Counted from the stretch's first letter, positions 6,957 to 17,180 are shown. The stretch is DNA of 64,000 bases from Sphingobium lactosutens (GCF_013393185.1 NZ_QJQX01000036.1:161665-225664); one strand, 5' to 3'. The notes: generated from the letters alone by a model not told the origin. A program made the numbers and translations.

Positions 6957-8233
6957 CAGCTTTCGACCTTCGGGGCGACCCAGTCGGGGATGATGTCGGC
7001 GTCGATCAGTGCCTGGATCGGCGGACGTTCGCGCACCACCGCCCATTTGTCACCCGATACCAGCACTTCGGGGGTCAGCGGGCGGCTGTTATAGGTGCCC
7101 GCCATGGTCGCGCCATAGGCGCCCGCGGTCATGAAGGCGACCAGATCGCCCGCCTGCACCACGTCCATGTCGCGATGCATGGCGAAAGTGTCGCCCGTCT
7201 CGCACACCGGCCCGACGACATTGGCGGTCTCGCGCGTCCCTACGGGGTTCACCGCGCGAATATCGTGCCAGGCGTCATAGAGGCTGGGGCGCATCAGGTC
7301 GTTCATCGCCGCGTCGACGATGACGAAGGGCGCCTTGGCTCCCTGTTTCACCCGCACCACGCGCGACAGCAGCACGCCGGCATTGCCCACGATCACGCGG
7401 CCCGGCTCGAACATCAGGCGCACCGGCCAGCCCTGCGTCACGCGGCACACCATCGCGCCATAATCGGCGGGGCTGGGTGGCAGCGGCTGCGAGGGGTCAT
7501 AGGGCACGCCAAGGCCACCGCCCAGGTCGGCGGTGCGGATGTCATGGCCCGCCGCGCGCAGTTCCTCGACCAATGCGCCAACCTTGACGAAGGCGGCCTC
7601 CAGCGGAGCGAGGTCGGTCAGCTGGCTGCCGATATGGACGGCGACGCCCTGCACGTCGAGACCGGGCAGGTCGCGCGCCGCGGCATAGCTTTCCAGCGCG
7701 CGGGCATAGGGGATGCCGAACTTGTTTTCCGACTTGCCGGTCGAAATCTTGGCATGGGTGCCAGCGTCGACATCAGGGTTGATGCGATAGGCGACGGGCG
7801 CCTTCTTCCCCATCGAGACGGCTACTTCGGAGAGCATTTCCGCTTCCGGCTCGCTCTCCAGATTGAACTGATAGATGCCCTGCTCCAGCGCGATCCGCAT
7901 TTCATCGGCGGTCTTGCCGACGCCGGAGAAGACGATGCGGTTGGCCGGGATGCCCGCCGCCACCGCGCGCAGCAATTCGCCGCCCGACACCACGTCCGCG
8001 CCGAGGCCCAGCTTCGCCAGCGTCGCCAGCACGGCGGCATTGGGATTGGACTTGACCGCGAAGGCGATCAGCGGGTCGGTGAGTTGCGACAGCCCCTCGC
8101 GGAACACGCCGACATGACGCTCCAGCGTCGCGGTCGAATAGATATAGACGGGGGTGCCGACCGCTTGCGCGATGGCGTCCATCGGCACCTGCTCCACCTG
8201 CATGGCGCCGTCGACATAGGTGAAATGATCCAA
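6956..8233 (-). CDS. lysA: Diaminopimelate decarboxylase
   Basis: 425 residues. Last step of lysine synthesis: PLP-dependent decarboxylation of meso-diaminopimelate. Visible: PLP lysine K61 (IAFAVKSNPNAAV), DVVSGGEL, the glycine-rich phosphate-binding loop (DLGGGLGVPY), EPGR and the substrate motif CESGDTFA. Normal length. Third gene of argH-lptM-lysA-cysG', 17 bases after lptM and overlapping the siroheme-synthase gene by one base. Meso-diaminopimelate is produced by the dapF product encoded at 31834-32634. Confidence 0.97.
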   Translation of the reverse strand: MDHFTYVDGAMQVEQVPMDAIAQAVGTPVYIYSTATLERHVGVFREGLSQLTDPLIAFAVKSNPNAAVLATLAKLGLGADVVSGGELLRAVAAGIPANRIVFSGVGKTADEMRIALEQGIYQFNLESEPEAEMLSEVAVSMGKKAPVAYRINPDVDAGTHAKISTGKSENKFGIPYARALESYAAARDLPGLDVQGVAVHIGSQLTDLAPLEAAFVKVGALVEELRAAGHDIRTADLGGGLGVPYDPSQPLPPSPADYGAMVCRVTQGWPVRLMFEPGRVIVGNAGVLLSRVVRVKQGAKAPFVIVDAAMNDLMRPSLYDAWHDIRAVNPVGTRETANVVGPVCETGDTFAMHRDMDVVQAGDLVAFMTAGAYGATMAGTYNSRPLTPEVLVSGDKWAVVRERPPIQALIDADIIPDWVAPKVES

Positions 8234-8250
8234 GGTCTGTTCCTGTTGAT

Positions 8251-8514
8251 TTACTTTGGCTGCTTTTCGGGCGGCAGGTCGAATTCGTCATTGCCGCGCT
8301 GGCGCGACTGGGTGAGCAATTCGACGCTGCGCTCCGGGCGCGCCTGAATGGAGGGGGTGAGCAGATCGGTGCTGGTCGGCGCGGTCGCGGCGCCCACCGG
8401 CACGGCGGGCAGTTTCTGCCCCTGCACCGGTTTCAGGGGCTGACGCCCGCCACAGGCCGTCAGGGTTAGGGCCAGCGCCATCAGTCCCAGCCCGGCAAGC
8501 GTCTGCTTCCTCAT
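8251..8514 (-). CDS. lptM: Small outer-membrane lipoprotein, LptM-like
   Basis: 87 residues. Signal peptide with lipobox LTAC at about residues 18-21, then a short Pro/Gln-rich region. Size, sequence after the Cys (GGRQPLKP) and position between argH and lysA match the LptM (YifL) family, whose E. coli member assists maturation of the LPS translocon LptD. The C-terminal extension is longer and low in complexity. Start overlaps the argH stop (ATGA). The symbol rests on context and pattern, not on alignment. Confidence 0.7.
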   Translation of the reverse strand: MRKQTLAGLGLMALALTLTACGGRQPLKPVQGQKLPAVPVGAATAPTSTDLLTPSIQARPERSVELLTQSRQRGNDEFDLPPEKQPK

Positions 8515-9881
8515 GCTCCCAGTTCCTTCCTTGCGTCGGCGATGCGCGCGCGCACCTGCGACGGTGCGGTGCCGCCATGGCTCTGGCGGCTGGCGACCGA
8601 TGCGTCCACGGTCAGCACCGCATAGACGCGATCGTCGATCCGCGCGTCGATGTCCTTCAGCGTCTCCAGCGGCAACTGGTCGAGCGGCGCCGCCGCCGCC
8701 TCCGCCGCCGCCACGGCGCGACCGGTGATATGGTGCGCCTCACGGAAGGGAATGCCGCCTTCGCGCACCAGCCAGTCGGCAAGGTCGGTGGCGGTGGCGA
8801 AACCGCTTTCGGCGAGGCCGCGCATCCGGTCGGTGCGGAACGTCACCGTCTCGATCATGCCGGTCATCGCCGCGATCGAGAGGCCCAGCAGGTCGTGCGC
8901 CTCGAACACCGGCGGCTTGTCGTCCTGCATATCCTTGGAATAGGCGAGCGGCAGCCCCTTCATCGTGACGCAGAGCGCGTTCATGCAGCCCATGATGCGC
9001 CCGGCATGGCCACGCACCAGTTCGGCGGCGTCGGGATTGCGCTTCTGCGGCATGATCGAGCTGCCGGTCGAATAAGCGTCGGGCAGCTTGACGAAGCCGA
9101 AGGGCTGGCTCGCCCAGATGATGAATTCCTCCGCCAGCCGCGACAGGTGCAGCGACGTCTGCGTCGCCGCCATCAGATAGTCGAGCGCGAAGTCGCGGTC
9201 GGAGACGCTGTCCAGGCTGTTGTCGGTCGGCTTGGCGAAGCCCAGCGCCGCCGCCGTCATGTGGCGATCTGTCGGGAAGCCGGTGCCGGCCAGCGCCGCC
9301 GCGCCCAGCGGACATTCGTTGAGGCGTGCGCGCGCATCGGCGAAGCGGCTGCGATCACGGCGCACCATTTCATAATAGGCCATCAGATGGTGGCCCAAAG
9401 TCACAGGTTGCGCCGATTGCAGATGGGTGAAGCCCGGCATCACCGCATCGACATGCTCCTCCGCCCGCGCCACCAGCGCGCGCTGGAGGCCGAGCAGTCC
9501 GGCTTCGACCTCGTCGATCGCATCGCGCACCCAGAGGCGGAAATCGGTCGCCACCTGATCGTTGCGACTGCGCGCGGTGTGCAGGCGACCGGCCGCCGGG
9601 CCGATCAGTTCGGCGAGGCGCGACTCCGTGACCATGTGGATATCTTCCAGGTCCAGGTTCACCGGCACGCCGTTCGCTTCATATTCGGCGGCGATCGTGT
9701 CGAGTCCCGCCGAAATCGCATCGGCGTCCGCCTGCGAAACGATGCCCTGTTTCGCCAGCATCGCGACATGCGCCTTGGAACCCGCGATATCCTGTTTCCA
9801 CAATCGCTTGTCGAAGGGGATGGAGGCATTTATCTCACGCATGATCGATGCCGGGCCGGCGGCGAACCGGCCGCCCCACAT
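8511..9881 (-). CDS. argH: Argininosuccinate lyase
   Basis: 456 residues from ATG 9881 ([18 protein letters not shown]). It cleaves argininosuccinate to arginine and fumarate in the cytoplasm. The fumarase/aspartase superfamily signature [12 protein letters not shown] is intact, as are the [13 protein letters not shown] and TGRAV regions. In-frame codons upstream of 9881 exist but are not conserved in style and overlap the divergent gene, so the shorter start is preferred. It heads the argH-lptM-lysA operon and is divergent from the thioredoxin-like gene with only 19 bases between starts. Confidence 0.96.
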   Translation of the reverse strand: MWGGRFAAGPASIMREINASIPFDKRLWKQDIAGSKAHVAMLAKQGIVSQADADAISAGLDTIAAEYEANGVPVNLDLEDIHMVTESRLAELIGPAAGRLHTARSRNDQVATDFRLWVRDAIDEVEAGLLGLQRALVARAEEHVDAVMPGFTHLQSAQPVTLGHHLMAYYEMVRRDRSRFADARARLNECPLGAAALAGTGFPTDRHMTAAALGFAKPTDNSLDSVSDRDFALDYLMAATQTSLHLSRLAEEFIIWASQPFGFVKLPDAYSTGSSIMPQKRNPDAAELVRGHAGRIMGCMNALCVTMKGLPLAYSKDMQDDKPPVFEAHDLLGLSIAAMTGMIETVTFRTDRMRGLAESGFATATDLADWLVREGGIPFREAHHITGRAVAAAEAAAAPLDQLPLETLKDIDARIDDRVYAVLTVDASVASRQSHGGTAPSQVRARIADARKELGA

Positions 9882-9900
9882 GCTGTTGGAGCCTGCTTCC

Positions 9901-10530
9901 GTGATATCGTCGTTCCGCGCGCTAATGATACTGCTCCTGCCTGCCGCTCTGGCGGCCTGCGATAGGCAATCCCAGCCGCCGGAGCAAGATAGCGCGCAAG
10001 CCAATGCAGGCATTGGCGGAGAGGTTTCCGCGACCTCCGGCGAAGTGAAGGGCGGCGGCGCGAAAGACAGCGCCTTCAGCTACAAGCTGGACCGCAGCAA
10101 GGCCGGCGCCGCAGCGCCCACCCTGACCTTCCTCGATCCCGCTGGCGGGGACATGACGCTTCAGGATTTCGCGGGCAAACCGATGCTGGTCAATCTTTGG
10201 GCGACATGGTGTGCGCCCTGCGTCGCGGAAATGCCGACGCTCGACCGCATCGCCGCCACCCATGGCGCCAAGGGTCTGGCCGTCCTCACCATATCGCAGG
10301 ACAATCTGGGGATGAAGGCGGTGAAGCCCTTTTTCGAGAAGCACAAGCTGCCCCACCTCAAGGGCTATGCCGACCCGGAAAACCAGCTTGGCTTCCACTA
10401 TGCCACCGGCCAGTTGCCGACAACCATCGTCTACGACGCGCAGGGCAAGGAAATGGTGCGGGTGGTCGGCGCGATGGATTGGGAAAGCGCGGAGGGCAAG
10501 GCGTTGATCGACGCGGCCATGGCGTCCTGA
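9901..10530 (+). CDS. TlpA-like thioredoxin-fold lipoprotein
   Basis: 209 residues from GTG 9901, preceded by GGAG. An N-terminal lipoprotein signal ends in the lipobox LAAC, followed by a flexible Gln/Ala/Gly linker and a TlpA/ResA-type thioredoxin domain with the active site WCAPC and cis-Pro region QLPTT. The role is periplasmic thiol reduction, for example in cytochrome c maturation or of a specific exported partner. ATG 9925 is possible but would lose the charged N-region. Divergent from argH. The 273 bases after it hold no gene and are AT-rich near 10680-10740, likely the promoter of the next receptor gene. Confidence 0.88.
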   Translation: MISSFRALMILLLPAALAACDRQSQPPEQDSAQANAGIGGEVSATSGEVKGGGAKDSAFSYKLDRSKAGAAAPTLTFLDPAGGDMTLQDFAGKPMLVNLWATWCAPCVAEMPTLDRIAATHGAKGLAVLTISQDNLGMKAVKPFFEKHKLPHLKGYADPENQLGFHYATGQLPTTIVYDAQGKEMVRVVGAMDWESAEGKALIDAAMAS

Positions 10531-10803
10531 TTGCCGTGCCGGATCACTTGCTCAAACCGGAATACGCAAAGACGAACGAGGATGAGAAATCCTCCATGCC
10601 AGTTGATTGCAAAATGATATTCGACGAATGCAAAGACTCTGCTTGCCATATGAGCTATTCGGTTAATAGGATGATCGGCTTTTAGCGATAACATCTCAAG
10701 AAATATTACGATTTTCCTGCATTTTTTTGCACTGCAATAGAGGGTTTCAGAGAGCCGACCGTCGTCCCCCTTGTCATCCATAATGAAAAACCAGGGGGCA
10801 TGA

Positions 10804-13335
10804 ATGACGAGACTATCTGCACTGAAACTTTCCTTGATCATGGCATCGTCCTGGTCAGCCTGCGCGATGGCGCAGGACGCACCGCAGGAGCCGCAGGCCG
10901 ATGACGGCGCGGCCATCATCGTGACCGGCACCCGCGCCGTCGGCATGTCGGCCGCCGACAGCGCCGCGCCGGTCCAGGTGCTGGGCGAAGCCGCCCTCGC
11001 CAAGGTCGGCCAGCCCAACCTCAACCAGGCGCTGACCCAGATCGTGCCGAGCTTCACCGCCCAGACCCAGGGCACCGACATGTCGAACTTCGCGCTGTCG
11101 GCCCGTCTGCGCGGCCTGTCGCCGAACCACACGCTGGTCATGGTCAACGGCAAGCGCCGCCATGGATCGTCGATCCTTCAGGTCATCGCCGGCCCGTTCC
11201 AGGGTTCCGCCGCGCCCAGCATCGACCTCATTCCGCCGGACGCCGTCGACCATATTGAAATCCTGCAGGATGGCGCCGCCGCCCAATATGGTACCGACGC
11301 GATCGCGGGCGTCATCAACCTGATCCTCAAGGATGAGAATGAGGGCGGCAGCTTCAAGGTCACTGGCGGCCAATATTATGACAGCGAAGGCGAGCTGTGG
11401 AGCGTCAGCGGCAATGCCGGCTTCAAGCTGGGCGAGGACGGCTTCTTCAACGTCACCGCCTTCCACCGGCGTCAGGATTATACCACCACCGGCACAGGGC
11501 AGGTCCAGATCACCAAGCCCGACGGCACGTTGCAACCCAATACCCCGGCGCAATGGTCGAACCTCACCGGCGACGCCCTGTCGGGCATCAACGGCGGTCA
11601 GGCCAAGTCCGAACTCAGCCTGCTCTTCTACAATATGGGCTATGATTTCGGCGGCATCGAATTCTACAGCTTCGGCGATATTTCCCGTCGTATCGGCTAT
11701 GCCAAGCAGGGCTATCGCCACCCGTCGCGCATCTGCAATGTGCCCGGCAACAGGGGCGGCAGCATCACCACCGCGGCTTATGACCCCTCGCTCTGCCTGG
11801 GCAATACCGGCGTCGTCGGCATGGTGCCGCAGCAGAAGGTCGAGCAGGACGAATATAGCATCACCGGCGGCGTTCGCGGCGATGTTGCGGACTGGAACTA
11901 CGACTTCGGCGTGACCTACGGTTCGGACAAGAACCAGATCTACACGATCGATTCCGCCAACCGCTCACTCTACCAGAATACCGGCTTCACCCCGACTGAT
12001 TTCTATGACGGCATGTTCAAGCTGACCCAGCTGACCACCACGCTCGACATCCGCAAGGAATTCGACGCCGGCCTGGCTGGCCCGCTGACCTTCGCCTTCG
12101 GTGGTGAATATCGTCGCGAAAAATACACGATCGGCGCAGGTGACGAAGGTTCGACCTATCTGGAGGGCGGCCAGTCCTTCCCCGGCTATCAGGCGAGCGA
12201 CGCCGGCACCTTCGGCCGCCATGTGAAGGCGGTCTATGCCAACGTCATCCTGGAGCCGGTGGACCGCTGGACCGTCGACCTTGCGGGCCGTTACGAAGAT
12301 TATAGCGACTTCGGCGACACTAAGATCGGCAAGATCACGACCCGTTACGACTTCAACGATGCCATCGCCATCCGCGGCACGGCCAGCACGGGTTTCCGCG
12401 CGCCGACGCTTCAGGAAGGCAATTATTCGGCGACCAACGTCAGCCCGACCGGCGCCGTGCTTCAGCTGCCGCCATCCTCGACCGCCGCGCAGCTGCTAGG
12501 CTTCAGCGCATTGAAGCCCGAAAAGTCGACCAACTTCTCGGCGGGCATCGTTCTGCGCCCGATCCCGAAGCTGGCCGTCACGCTTGATGGTTATTACATC
12601 AAGATCAAGGACCGCATCGCCGGCACCGCGCAGATCCGCGGCACGGTCAATGGCGTGATCCAGCCGGGCAACGCAGCTACCGGCGTTCCGACCGGTCAGC
12701 AGGTTCTCGACGCCATCGCTGCCCGCGGCGTGGCCATCGACAATGTGCCGAACCTGGGTGTGGCGACCTTCACCAACGGCGTCGATACCCGCACCATGGG
12801 TCTCGACTTCGCGGCGAGCTATCCTGTCATGCTCGACTTCGGTCGGCTCGACCTGTCGCTGTCGGCCAACTACACCAAGACGAAGGTCACGAAGAACCGC
12901 ATCCCCGGCCTCTTCAGCGCCCAGTCGGTCAGCTATCTGGAAGACGCGTCGCCCGACTACAAGATCGGCTGGGGCGGCCTGTTCACCAGCGGCAAGTTCA
13001 GCCTGAACGTGCGTGAAACCTTCTACGGCAGTTCCAGCGTGCTGGTATTCCCGGCGATCAGTGGCGCACCATCCTTTACCGGCGTCGTGAAGGCTGCGGC
13101 CATCACCGACCTGGAAGCCGGCTATGACTTCACCGACTCCGTCACCATCTCGGTCGGTGCGAACAACCTGTTCAACAAGCGCCCGGAAGTGCCCAAGCTG
13201 TTGACCGGCTACACCATCGCACCGGGCGTCTCGCCCTATGTGAATGGCAGCACGACCTATAATTCGCCCTATGGCCATGGCGCCTATGGCAGCTCGGGCG
13301 GCTATTATTACGCTCGCATCGACTTCAAATTCTAA
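10804..13335 (+). CDS. TonB-dependent outer-membrane receptor
   Basis: 843 residues. Signal peptide cleaved after CAMAQ, a TonB-box-like segment IIVTGTR, a plug domain (about 50-165, with LVMVNGKRRHGSS and QYGTDAIAGVIN), then a 22-strand-type barrel ending in the aromatic terminus RIDFKF. Substrate unknown. It is followed, after a hairpin at 13352-13382, by an exported aminotransferase-fold protein and an exported RidA protein in the same direction, suggesting uptake and processing of an amino compound or peptide-like ligand. GGGGG lies just ahead of the start. Confidence 0.93.
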   Translation: MTRLSALKLSLIMASSWSACAMAQDAPQEPQADDGAAIIVTGTRAVGMSAADSAAPVQVLGEAALAKVGQPNLNQALTQIVPSFTAQTQGTDMSNFALSARLRGLSPNHTLVMVNGKRRHGSSILQVIAGPFQGSAAPSIDLIPPDAVDHIEILQDGAAAQYGTDAIAGVINLILKDENEGGSFKVTGGQYYDSEGELWSVSGNAGFKLGEDGFFNVTAFHRRQDYTTTGTGQVQITKPDGTLQPNTPAQWSNLTGDALSGINGGQAKSELSLLFYNMGYDFGGIEFYSFGDISRRIGYAKQGYRHPSRICNVPGNRGGSITTAAYDPSLCLGNTGVVGMVPQQKVEQDEYSITGGVRGDVADWNYDFGVTYGSDKNQIYTIDSANRSLYQNTGFTPTDFYDGMFKLTQLTTTLDIRKEFDAGLAGPLTFAFGGEYRREKYTIGAGDEGSTYLEGGQSFPGYQASDAGTFGRHVKAVYANVILEPVDRWTVDLAGRYEDYSDFGDTKIGKITTRYDFNDAIAIRGTASTGFRAPTLQEGNYSATNVSPTGAVLQLPPSSTAAQLLGFSALKPEKSTNFSAGIVLRPIPKLAVTLDGYYIKIKDRIAGTAQIRGTVNGVIQPGNAATGVPTGQQVLDAIAARGVAIDNVPNLGVATFTNGVDTRTMGLDFAASYPVMLDFGRLDLSLSANYTKTKVTKNRIPGLFSAQSVSYLEDASPDYKIGWGGLFTSGKFSLNVRETFYGSSSVLVFPAISGAPSFTGVVKAAAITDLEAGYDFTDSVTISVGANNLFNKRPEVPKLLTGYTIAPGVSPYVNGSTTYNSPYGHGAYGSSGGYYYARIDFKF

Positions 13336-13351
13336 CCGAGGTCACGAAGGG

Positions 13352-13382
13352 AGGGCCGGTCCGGAAACGGGTCGGCCCTTTT
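13352..13382 (+). terminator. Hairpin with short T-run after the receptor gene
   Basis: AGGGCCG pairs with CGGCCCT, followed by TTTTC. It sits between the receptor stop and the aminotransferase, so it may be a partial terminator that lowers expression of the two downstream genes. Confidence 0.55.
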
Positions 13383-13396
13383 CATTGGGGGAATTC

Positions 13397-14650
13397 ATGA
13401 GCCTGTCCCGCCGTCAGGCACTGGGCGCTGCATTGGCGATGCCGGTCGCCGCGAAGGCCGCCCGCGCGGCCACGCCCCTGTTACCGGACAGGGGCAGCTT
13501 CGCCGCCACGCCGATCGCCTATCTCGACAGCGCATCGACCCATCCGATCAGCCTTGGCGCCCGCGCGGCGATGGACGCCTATGTCGCGGGCCGCACGCTC
13601 GATCCCGCCGCCCTCACCCGCAAGCCGGTCGACCGCGCCGCCACGATCGGCAAGTTCGCGCAGTTGGTGAATGCCGATCCCGACGAAATCACCTGGGTCC
13701 AGTCCACCACCATGGGCGAACAGGCGGTGCTGCGGGCGCTGGGCTTTCCCCATAAGGGCGGTCGCATCGTCACCGACATGCTCCATTTCCATGCCGGCTT
13801 CCCCATGTATCAGGAACTGGCGAAGCGGGGCCTCGACGTCGCCTGGGTGCAGGCGCGGGACGGCCGCATCCTGCCGGAGGACATGGCCAGGGCGATCACG
13901 CCCGGCACGCGGCTGGTCAGCCTCTCGCTCGTTTCCACCTATAATGGCTTCCAGCACGATCTGAAGTCCGTGTGCGACCTCGCCCATGCGGCCGGGGCGC
14001 TGGTCTATGCCGACATCATCCATGCCGCCGGCGCGATCCCCGTCGATCTCCACGGCAGCGGCGTCGATTTCGCCGCCTGCGCCACCTATAAATGGCTGAT
14101 GGGCGATTTCGGGCTCGGCTTCCTCTACGCCCGGCGCGGCGTGCTGGACGCGCTGCCGCTCGCAGACTTCGGCTATTATGGCTTTGCCGCTCCCGGCGCA
14201 CCACCCGGCATCGCCCTGTCGCCGCCACAGACCCATGTCTATCCGATGGACCCGCCCGGCGACACGCCGGTCAGCTATACGATGCGTCCTGGCACGCTTG
14301 GTCACTTCGGAACGGGCACCTATGCCCAATCGGTTATCGCCGCGACCGACCATAGCCTCGACTATATCGGCACGCTCGGCGTGCCCGCGATCCAGAGCCA
14401 TGCCCAGGCATTGATCGGCGCTCTGCGCGAAGGCCTGACAACCAAGGGTTACAGGGTCATCACGCCACCCGGCACCACGACGCCGCTGTTGACCGCCCTG
14501 CTGCCTGACGCGAAGGCCCGGCTCGCCGAACCGCTGGCGAGGGCGCAGGTGCGTATCTCGCTGCACGATCATCATTTCCGCATCGCGCCTTCGGTCTTCA
14601 ACGATATGAAAGATGTTGATCGCCTGCTCGGCGCGCTGCCACCCGCCTGA
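13397..14650 (+). CDS. Exported class V aminotransferase-fold (PLP) protein
   Basis: 417 residues from ATG 13397, with GGGGGA 5 bases upstream. The N-terminus MSLSRRQALG followed by an Ala-rich stretch resembles a Tat signal (SRRxxL), fitting export of a folded PLP protein. The body is the class V fold related to cysteine desulfurase and isopenicillin-N epimerase, with the PLP lysine K232 in ATYKWLMGDFGLGFLYARRG and the upstream Asp/His site (YADIIHAAGA). Substrate unknown; racemase/epimerase, lyase or desulfurase are all possible. The RidA gene follows after 17 bases, and the receptor gene precedes it. Confidence 0.85.
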   Translation: MSLSRRQALGAALAMPVAAKAARAATPLLPDRGSFAATPIAYLDSASTHPISLGARAAMDAYVAGRTLDPAALTRKPVDRAATIGKFAQLVNADPDEITWVQSTTMGEQAVLRALGFPHKGGRIVTDMLHFHAGFPMYQELAKRGLDVAWVQARDGRILPEDMARAITPGTRLVSLSLVSTYNGFQHDLKSVCDLAHAAGALVYADIIHAAGAIPVDLHGSGVDFAACATYKWLMGDFGLGFLYARRGVLDALPLADFGYYGFAAPGAPPGIALSPPQTHVYPMDPPGDTPVSYTMRPGTLGHFGTGTYAQSVIAATDHSLDYIGTLGVPAIQSHAQALIGALREGLTTKGYRVITPPGTTTPLLTALLPDAKARLAEPLARAQVRISLHDHHFRIAPSVFNDMKDVDRLLGALPPA

Positions 14651-14667
14651 TTCCGAGGGAGAGTCAT

Positions 14668-15099
14668 ATGAAGCGCCTTCTTGCCGCCGCCCTTTTGCTT
14701 GCAGCCACGCCCGCCTCCGCGCAACCCGCGCCCGCGCCGCAGCCGCTGCCCGCCAAGCTGCCCTTCTCTCCCGCCGTGCGCGTGGGCGACATCCTCTTCC
14801 TGTCCGGCCAGATCGGCCAGGTGCCCGCGGGCATGGACAGGCACAAGGAGGGGTTCGACGCGGCGGTGAAGGGCGCGATGGACTCGATCGGCAGGATCTT
14901 GACGGATAACGGCCTCGACTTCGGCCATATCGTCAAATGCACGGTGATGCTGGACGACATGGCCGACTGGCCCCGATTCAACGCCGCCTATCTTCCCTAT
15001 TTCGACGGCAAGCGCCTCCCCGCCCGCAGCGCCTTCGGCACGGACGGGCTGGCACTCGGCGCGCCGCTGGAAGTGGAATGCCTCGCCGCGTTCAAATAA
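14668..15099 (+). CDS. Exported RidA-family (YjgF/YER057c/UK114) protein
   Basis: 143 residues. A cleavable signal peptide (MKRLLAAALLLAATPASA) precedes a full RidA domain with the start pattern LPFSPAVRVGDILFLSGQIG, R120 (PARSAFG) and E136 (VEC). R120 corresponds to the imine-binding Arg of RidA, which hydrolyses reactive 2-aminoacrylate-type enamines made by PLP enzymes. Pairing an exported RidA with an exported PLP enzyme 17 bases upstream is consistent: it could clear the enzyme's enamine products in the periplasm (inference). Confidence 0.9.
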   Translation: MKRLLAAALLLAATPASAQPAPAPQPLPAKLPFSPAVRVGDILFLSGQIGQVPAGMDRHKEGFDAAVKGAMDSIGRILTDNGLDFGHIVKCTVMLDDMADWPRFNAAYLPYFDGKRLPARSAFGTDGLALGAPLEVECLAAFK

Positions 15100-15149
15100 G
15101 GCTGGCAAATAAGGCTGGAGACATCGGCGTTGCGCGCGGGGCGGGCCTG

Positions 15150-16247
15150 TCAGACGTCCGCCACGCCGCCTGGCCCCCGCATCCGGGTGAAGATGTTCCA
15201 GGTCGCGATGAACAGGGCCGCGATCACCGGGCCGATAATGATGCCGCTGAAACCGAATAGCTCGATCCCACCCAGCGTGGAGATCAGCACCACATAGTCG
15301 GGAATGCGCGTGTCGCGGCCGACCAGGATCGGGCGCAGCACATTGTCGACCGACCCGATCACCAGCGCCCCGCACACCACCAACACCACGCCCTGCCAGA
15401 TCGCGCCGGTCGCGAACAGATAGATGGCGACCGGCACCCAGACGATCGCAGTTCCCACAGCGGGCAACAGCGAGAAAGCGCCCATCAGCACGCCCCACAG
15501 CAACGCGCCCTGAATCCCCAGCGCCCAGAAGACGATGCCGCCGATCAGACCCTGTACGATCGCCACGACGATGCTGCCCTTGATCGTGGCGCGGATGACG
15601 ATAACGAACTGCTCGAACAAGGCCGTGCGCTGGCCCGCCCGCAGCGGCGCGGCCGTGGCGATCCGTTCCGACAGCGCTTCCCCGTCGCGCAGCAGGAAAT
15701 AGGTGAGGTAGAGCATCACGCCCAGCGCCACCAGGAAGCTGAAGGCGCTCTGCCCGATCTGGAAGGCCTGCGTCGCCAGCGTGCGGAAACTGCTGGTGAT
15801 GCCCTTCGTCACCATGTCCTGCGCGGCGTAGAAATTGGTGAGGCCCAGCCGCCGCAGATAGGGCGTGGCCCAGTCCGGCAGGCTGTCCACCACCTGCGCG
15901 AAAAGCCGCGCGAAATTGATCTCGCCCGTCTGGATCTTGCCGTAGAAATAGGCCGCTTCCTGCAACAGCGCGGCCCCCAGCACGAAAGCCGGAACGATCA
16001 CGATCGCCAGGATCAGGAACAGGGTGACGAGCGCCGCGCCGTTCCGATGTTTCGGCATGGCCGCCAATATCTGCCGGTTGATCGGCGCGAAGACGATGGC
16101 GGCGATCACGCCCCACAGGATCGCGGCGAAGAAGGGTTCGACCACCAGGGCAAAGGCGATCGACACCAGCAGCACGAAACCAAGGAAGAAGCCGTCCTCG
16201 ATTTTCGGCGTGACGTTCAGCGGCGGCGGGGTGGGTTCTACGGTCAT
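15150..16247 (-). CDS. AI-2E family transporter / permease
   Basis: 365 residues from ATG 16247. It has the AI-2E (PerM/TqsA) layout: paired N-terminal membrane helices, a long hydrophilic central segment and C-terminal helices including SLLPAVGTAIVWVPVAIYLF and GGIELFGFSGIIIGPVIAAL, which match the conserved family core. The family includes autoinducer-2 exporters but also Na/H antiporters and unknowns, so the substrate is open. Codons further upstream run antisense into the methyltransferase gene and were excluded. Convergent with the RidA gene. Confidence 0.88.
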   Translation of the reverse strand: MTVEPTPPPLNVTPKIEDGFFLGFVLLVSIAFALVVEPFFAAILWGVIAAIVFAPINRQILAAMPKHRNGAALVTLFLILAIVIVPAFVLGAALLQEAAYFYGKIQTGEINFARLFAQVVDSLPDWATPYLRRLGLTNFYAAQDMVTKGITSSFRTLATQAFQIGQSAFSFLVALGVMLYLTYFLLRDGEALSERIATAAPLRAGQRTALFEQFVIVIRATIKGSIVVAIVQGLIGGIVFWALGIQGALLWGVLMGAFSLLPAVGTAIVWVPVAIYLFATGAIWQGVVLVVCGALVIGSVDNVLRPILVGRDTRIPDYVVLISTLGGIELFGFSGIIIGPVIAALFIATWNIFTRMRGPGGVADV

Positions 16248-16377
16248 GGCCGTGTCTTTGCAAAATTTGCGCCCCAAATCCATCGCGCAACGATCATCAT
16301 AACCTGCCCCCTGTCCTTTTCGCCGTTCCATCGGTAGAGAGGCCGCTTCCTTCGCTCTTTTGGGACCAGCATCGACC

Positions 16378-17178
16378 GTGGCACGCGAAATCACCGGATT
16401 TTCCAACCCGCTGGTGAAGCGCGTCCGATCCTTGCGCGAAAAGAAATATCGCAAGGCCGAAGGTCTTTTCCTGGCCGAAGGGCTGCGCATCCTGACCGAA
16501 GCGCGCGAGGAAGGCGTGCTGCCCGAAATGCTGTTCCACGCCGGATCGACGCACCCGCTGGCGCTGGGGCTGATCGATGCGATCGAGGCGAATGGCGGCG
16601 ACGTGATCGAAACCACGCCCGATATCCTGTCCAAGATCAGCGGCAAGGATAATGCCCAGGCCGTGGTCGGCGTCTATCGCGACCGCCTCACCCCGCTGGA
16701 GAAGCTGGACCGGAGCAAGGCCGACATCTGGATCGTCGCCCAGTCGCTGCGCGATCCCGGCAATCTCGGCACCATATTGCGCACCGGCGACGCGGTCGGC
16801 GCGGGCGGCCTCATCCTGATCGACGATTGCGTCGATCCCTTCTCGGTCGAATCGGTGCGCGCCAGCATGGGCGCGCTCTTCACCCAATCCATCACCCAGG
16901 CGCGCTGGGGCGAGTTCATGCACTGGCTGCGGCAGGGACCGGGCGAACTGATCGGCACCAGCCTGAAAGCCACGCAGGATTATCAGGAACCGCGCTACCA
17001 AAGCCCCAGCTTCCTGCTGGTCGGCAATGAGGCGCAGGGCCTGCCCGAATCCTATGAGGCCGAATGCGACCAGCTGGTGAAGATGCCGATGCTGGGCAAG
17101 GCCGACAGCCTGAACGCGGCGGTGGCGACGGCCGTCATGGCCTATGAACTGCTGAACCAGAAACGGAAACAACAATGA
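16378..17178 (+). CDS. SpoU/TrmH-family RNA 2'-O-methyltransferase
   Basis: 266 residues from GTG 16378 (MAREITGFSNPLVKRVRSLR). The N-terminal substrate-binding domain resembles L30e (GLFLAEGLRILTEAREEGV). The C-terminal SPOUT trefoil knot shows all three motifs: RDPGNLGTILRTGDAVGA, LLVGNEAQGLPESYE and KADSLNAAVATAVMAYE. It probably methylates the 2'-O of a guanosine or uridine in rRNA or tRNA; the exact target is not deducible. TTG 16360 is an alternative start. Confidence 0.9.
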   Translation: MAREITGFSNPLVKRVRSLREKKYRKAEGLFLAEGLRILTEAREEGVLPEMLFHAGSTHPLALGLIDAIEANGGDVIETTPDILSKISGKDNAQAVVGVYRDRLTPLEKLDRSKADIWIVAQSLRDPGNLGTILRTGDAVGAGGLILIDDCVDPFSVESVRASMGALFTQSITQARWGEFMHWLRQGPGELIGTSLKATQDYQEPRYQSPSFLLVGNEAQGLPESYEAECDQLVKMPMLGKADSLNAAVATAVMAYELLNQKRKQQ

Positions 17179-17180
17179 CC

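Noticed and set aside
14572..16290. 572-codon minus-strand frame in a second frame of the AI-2E gene
   Set aside because: Overlaps the AI-2E transporter in another frame and crosses the RidA gene; no hydrophobic pattern.
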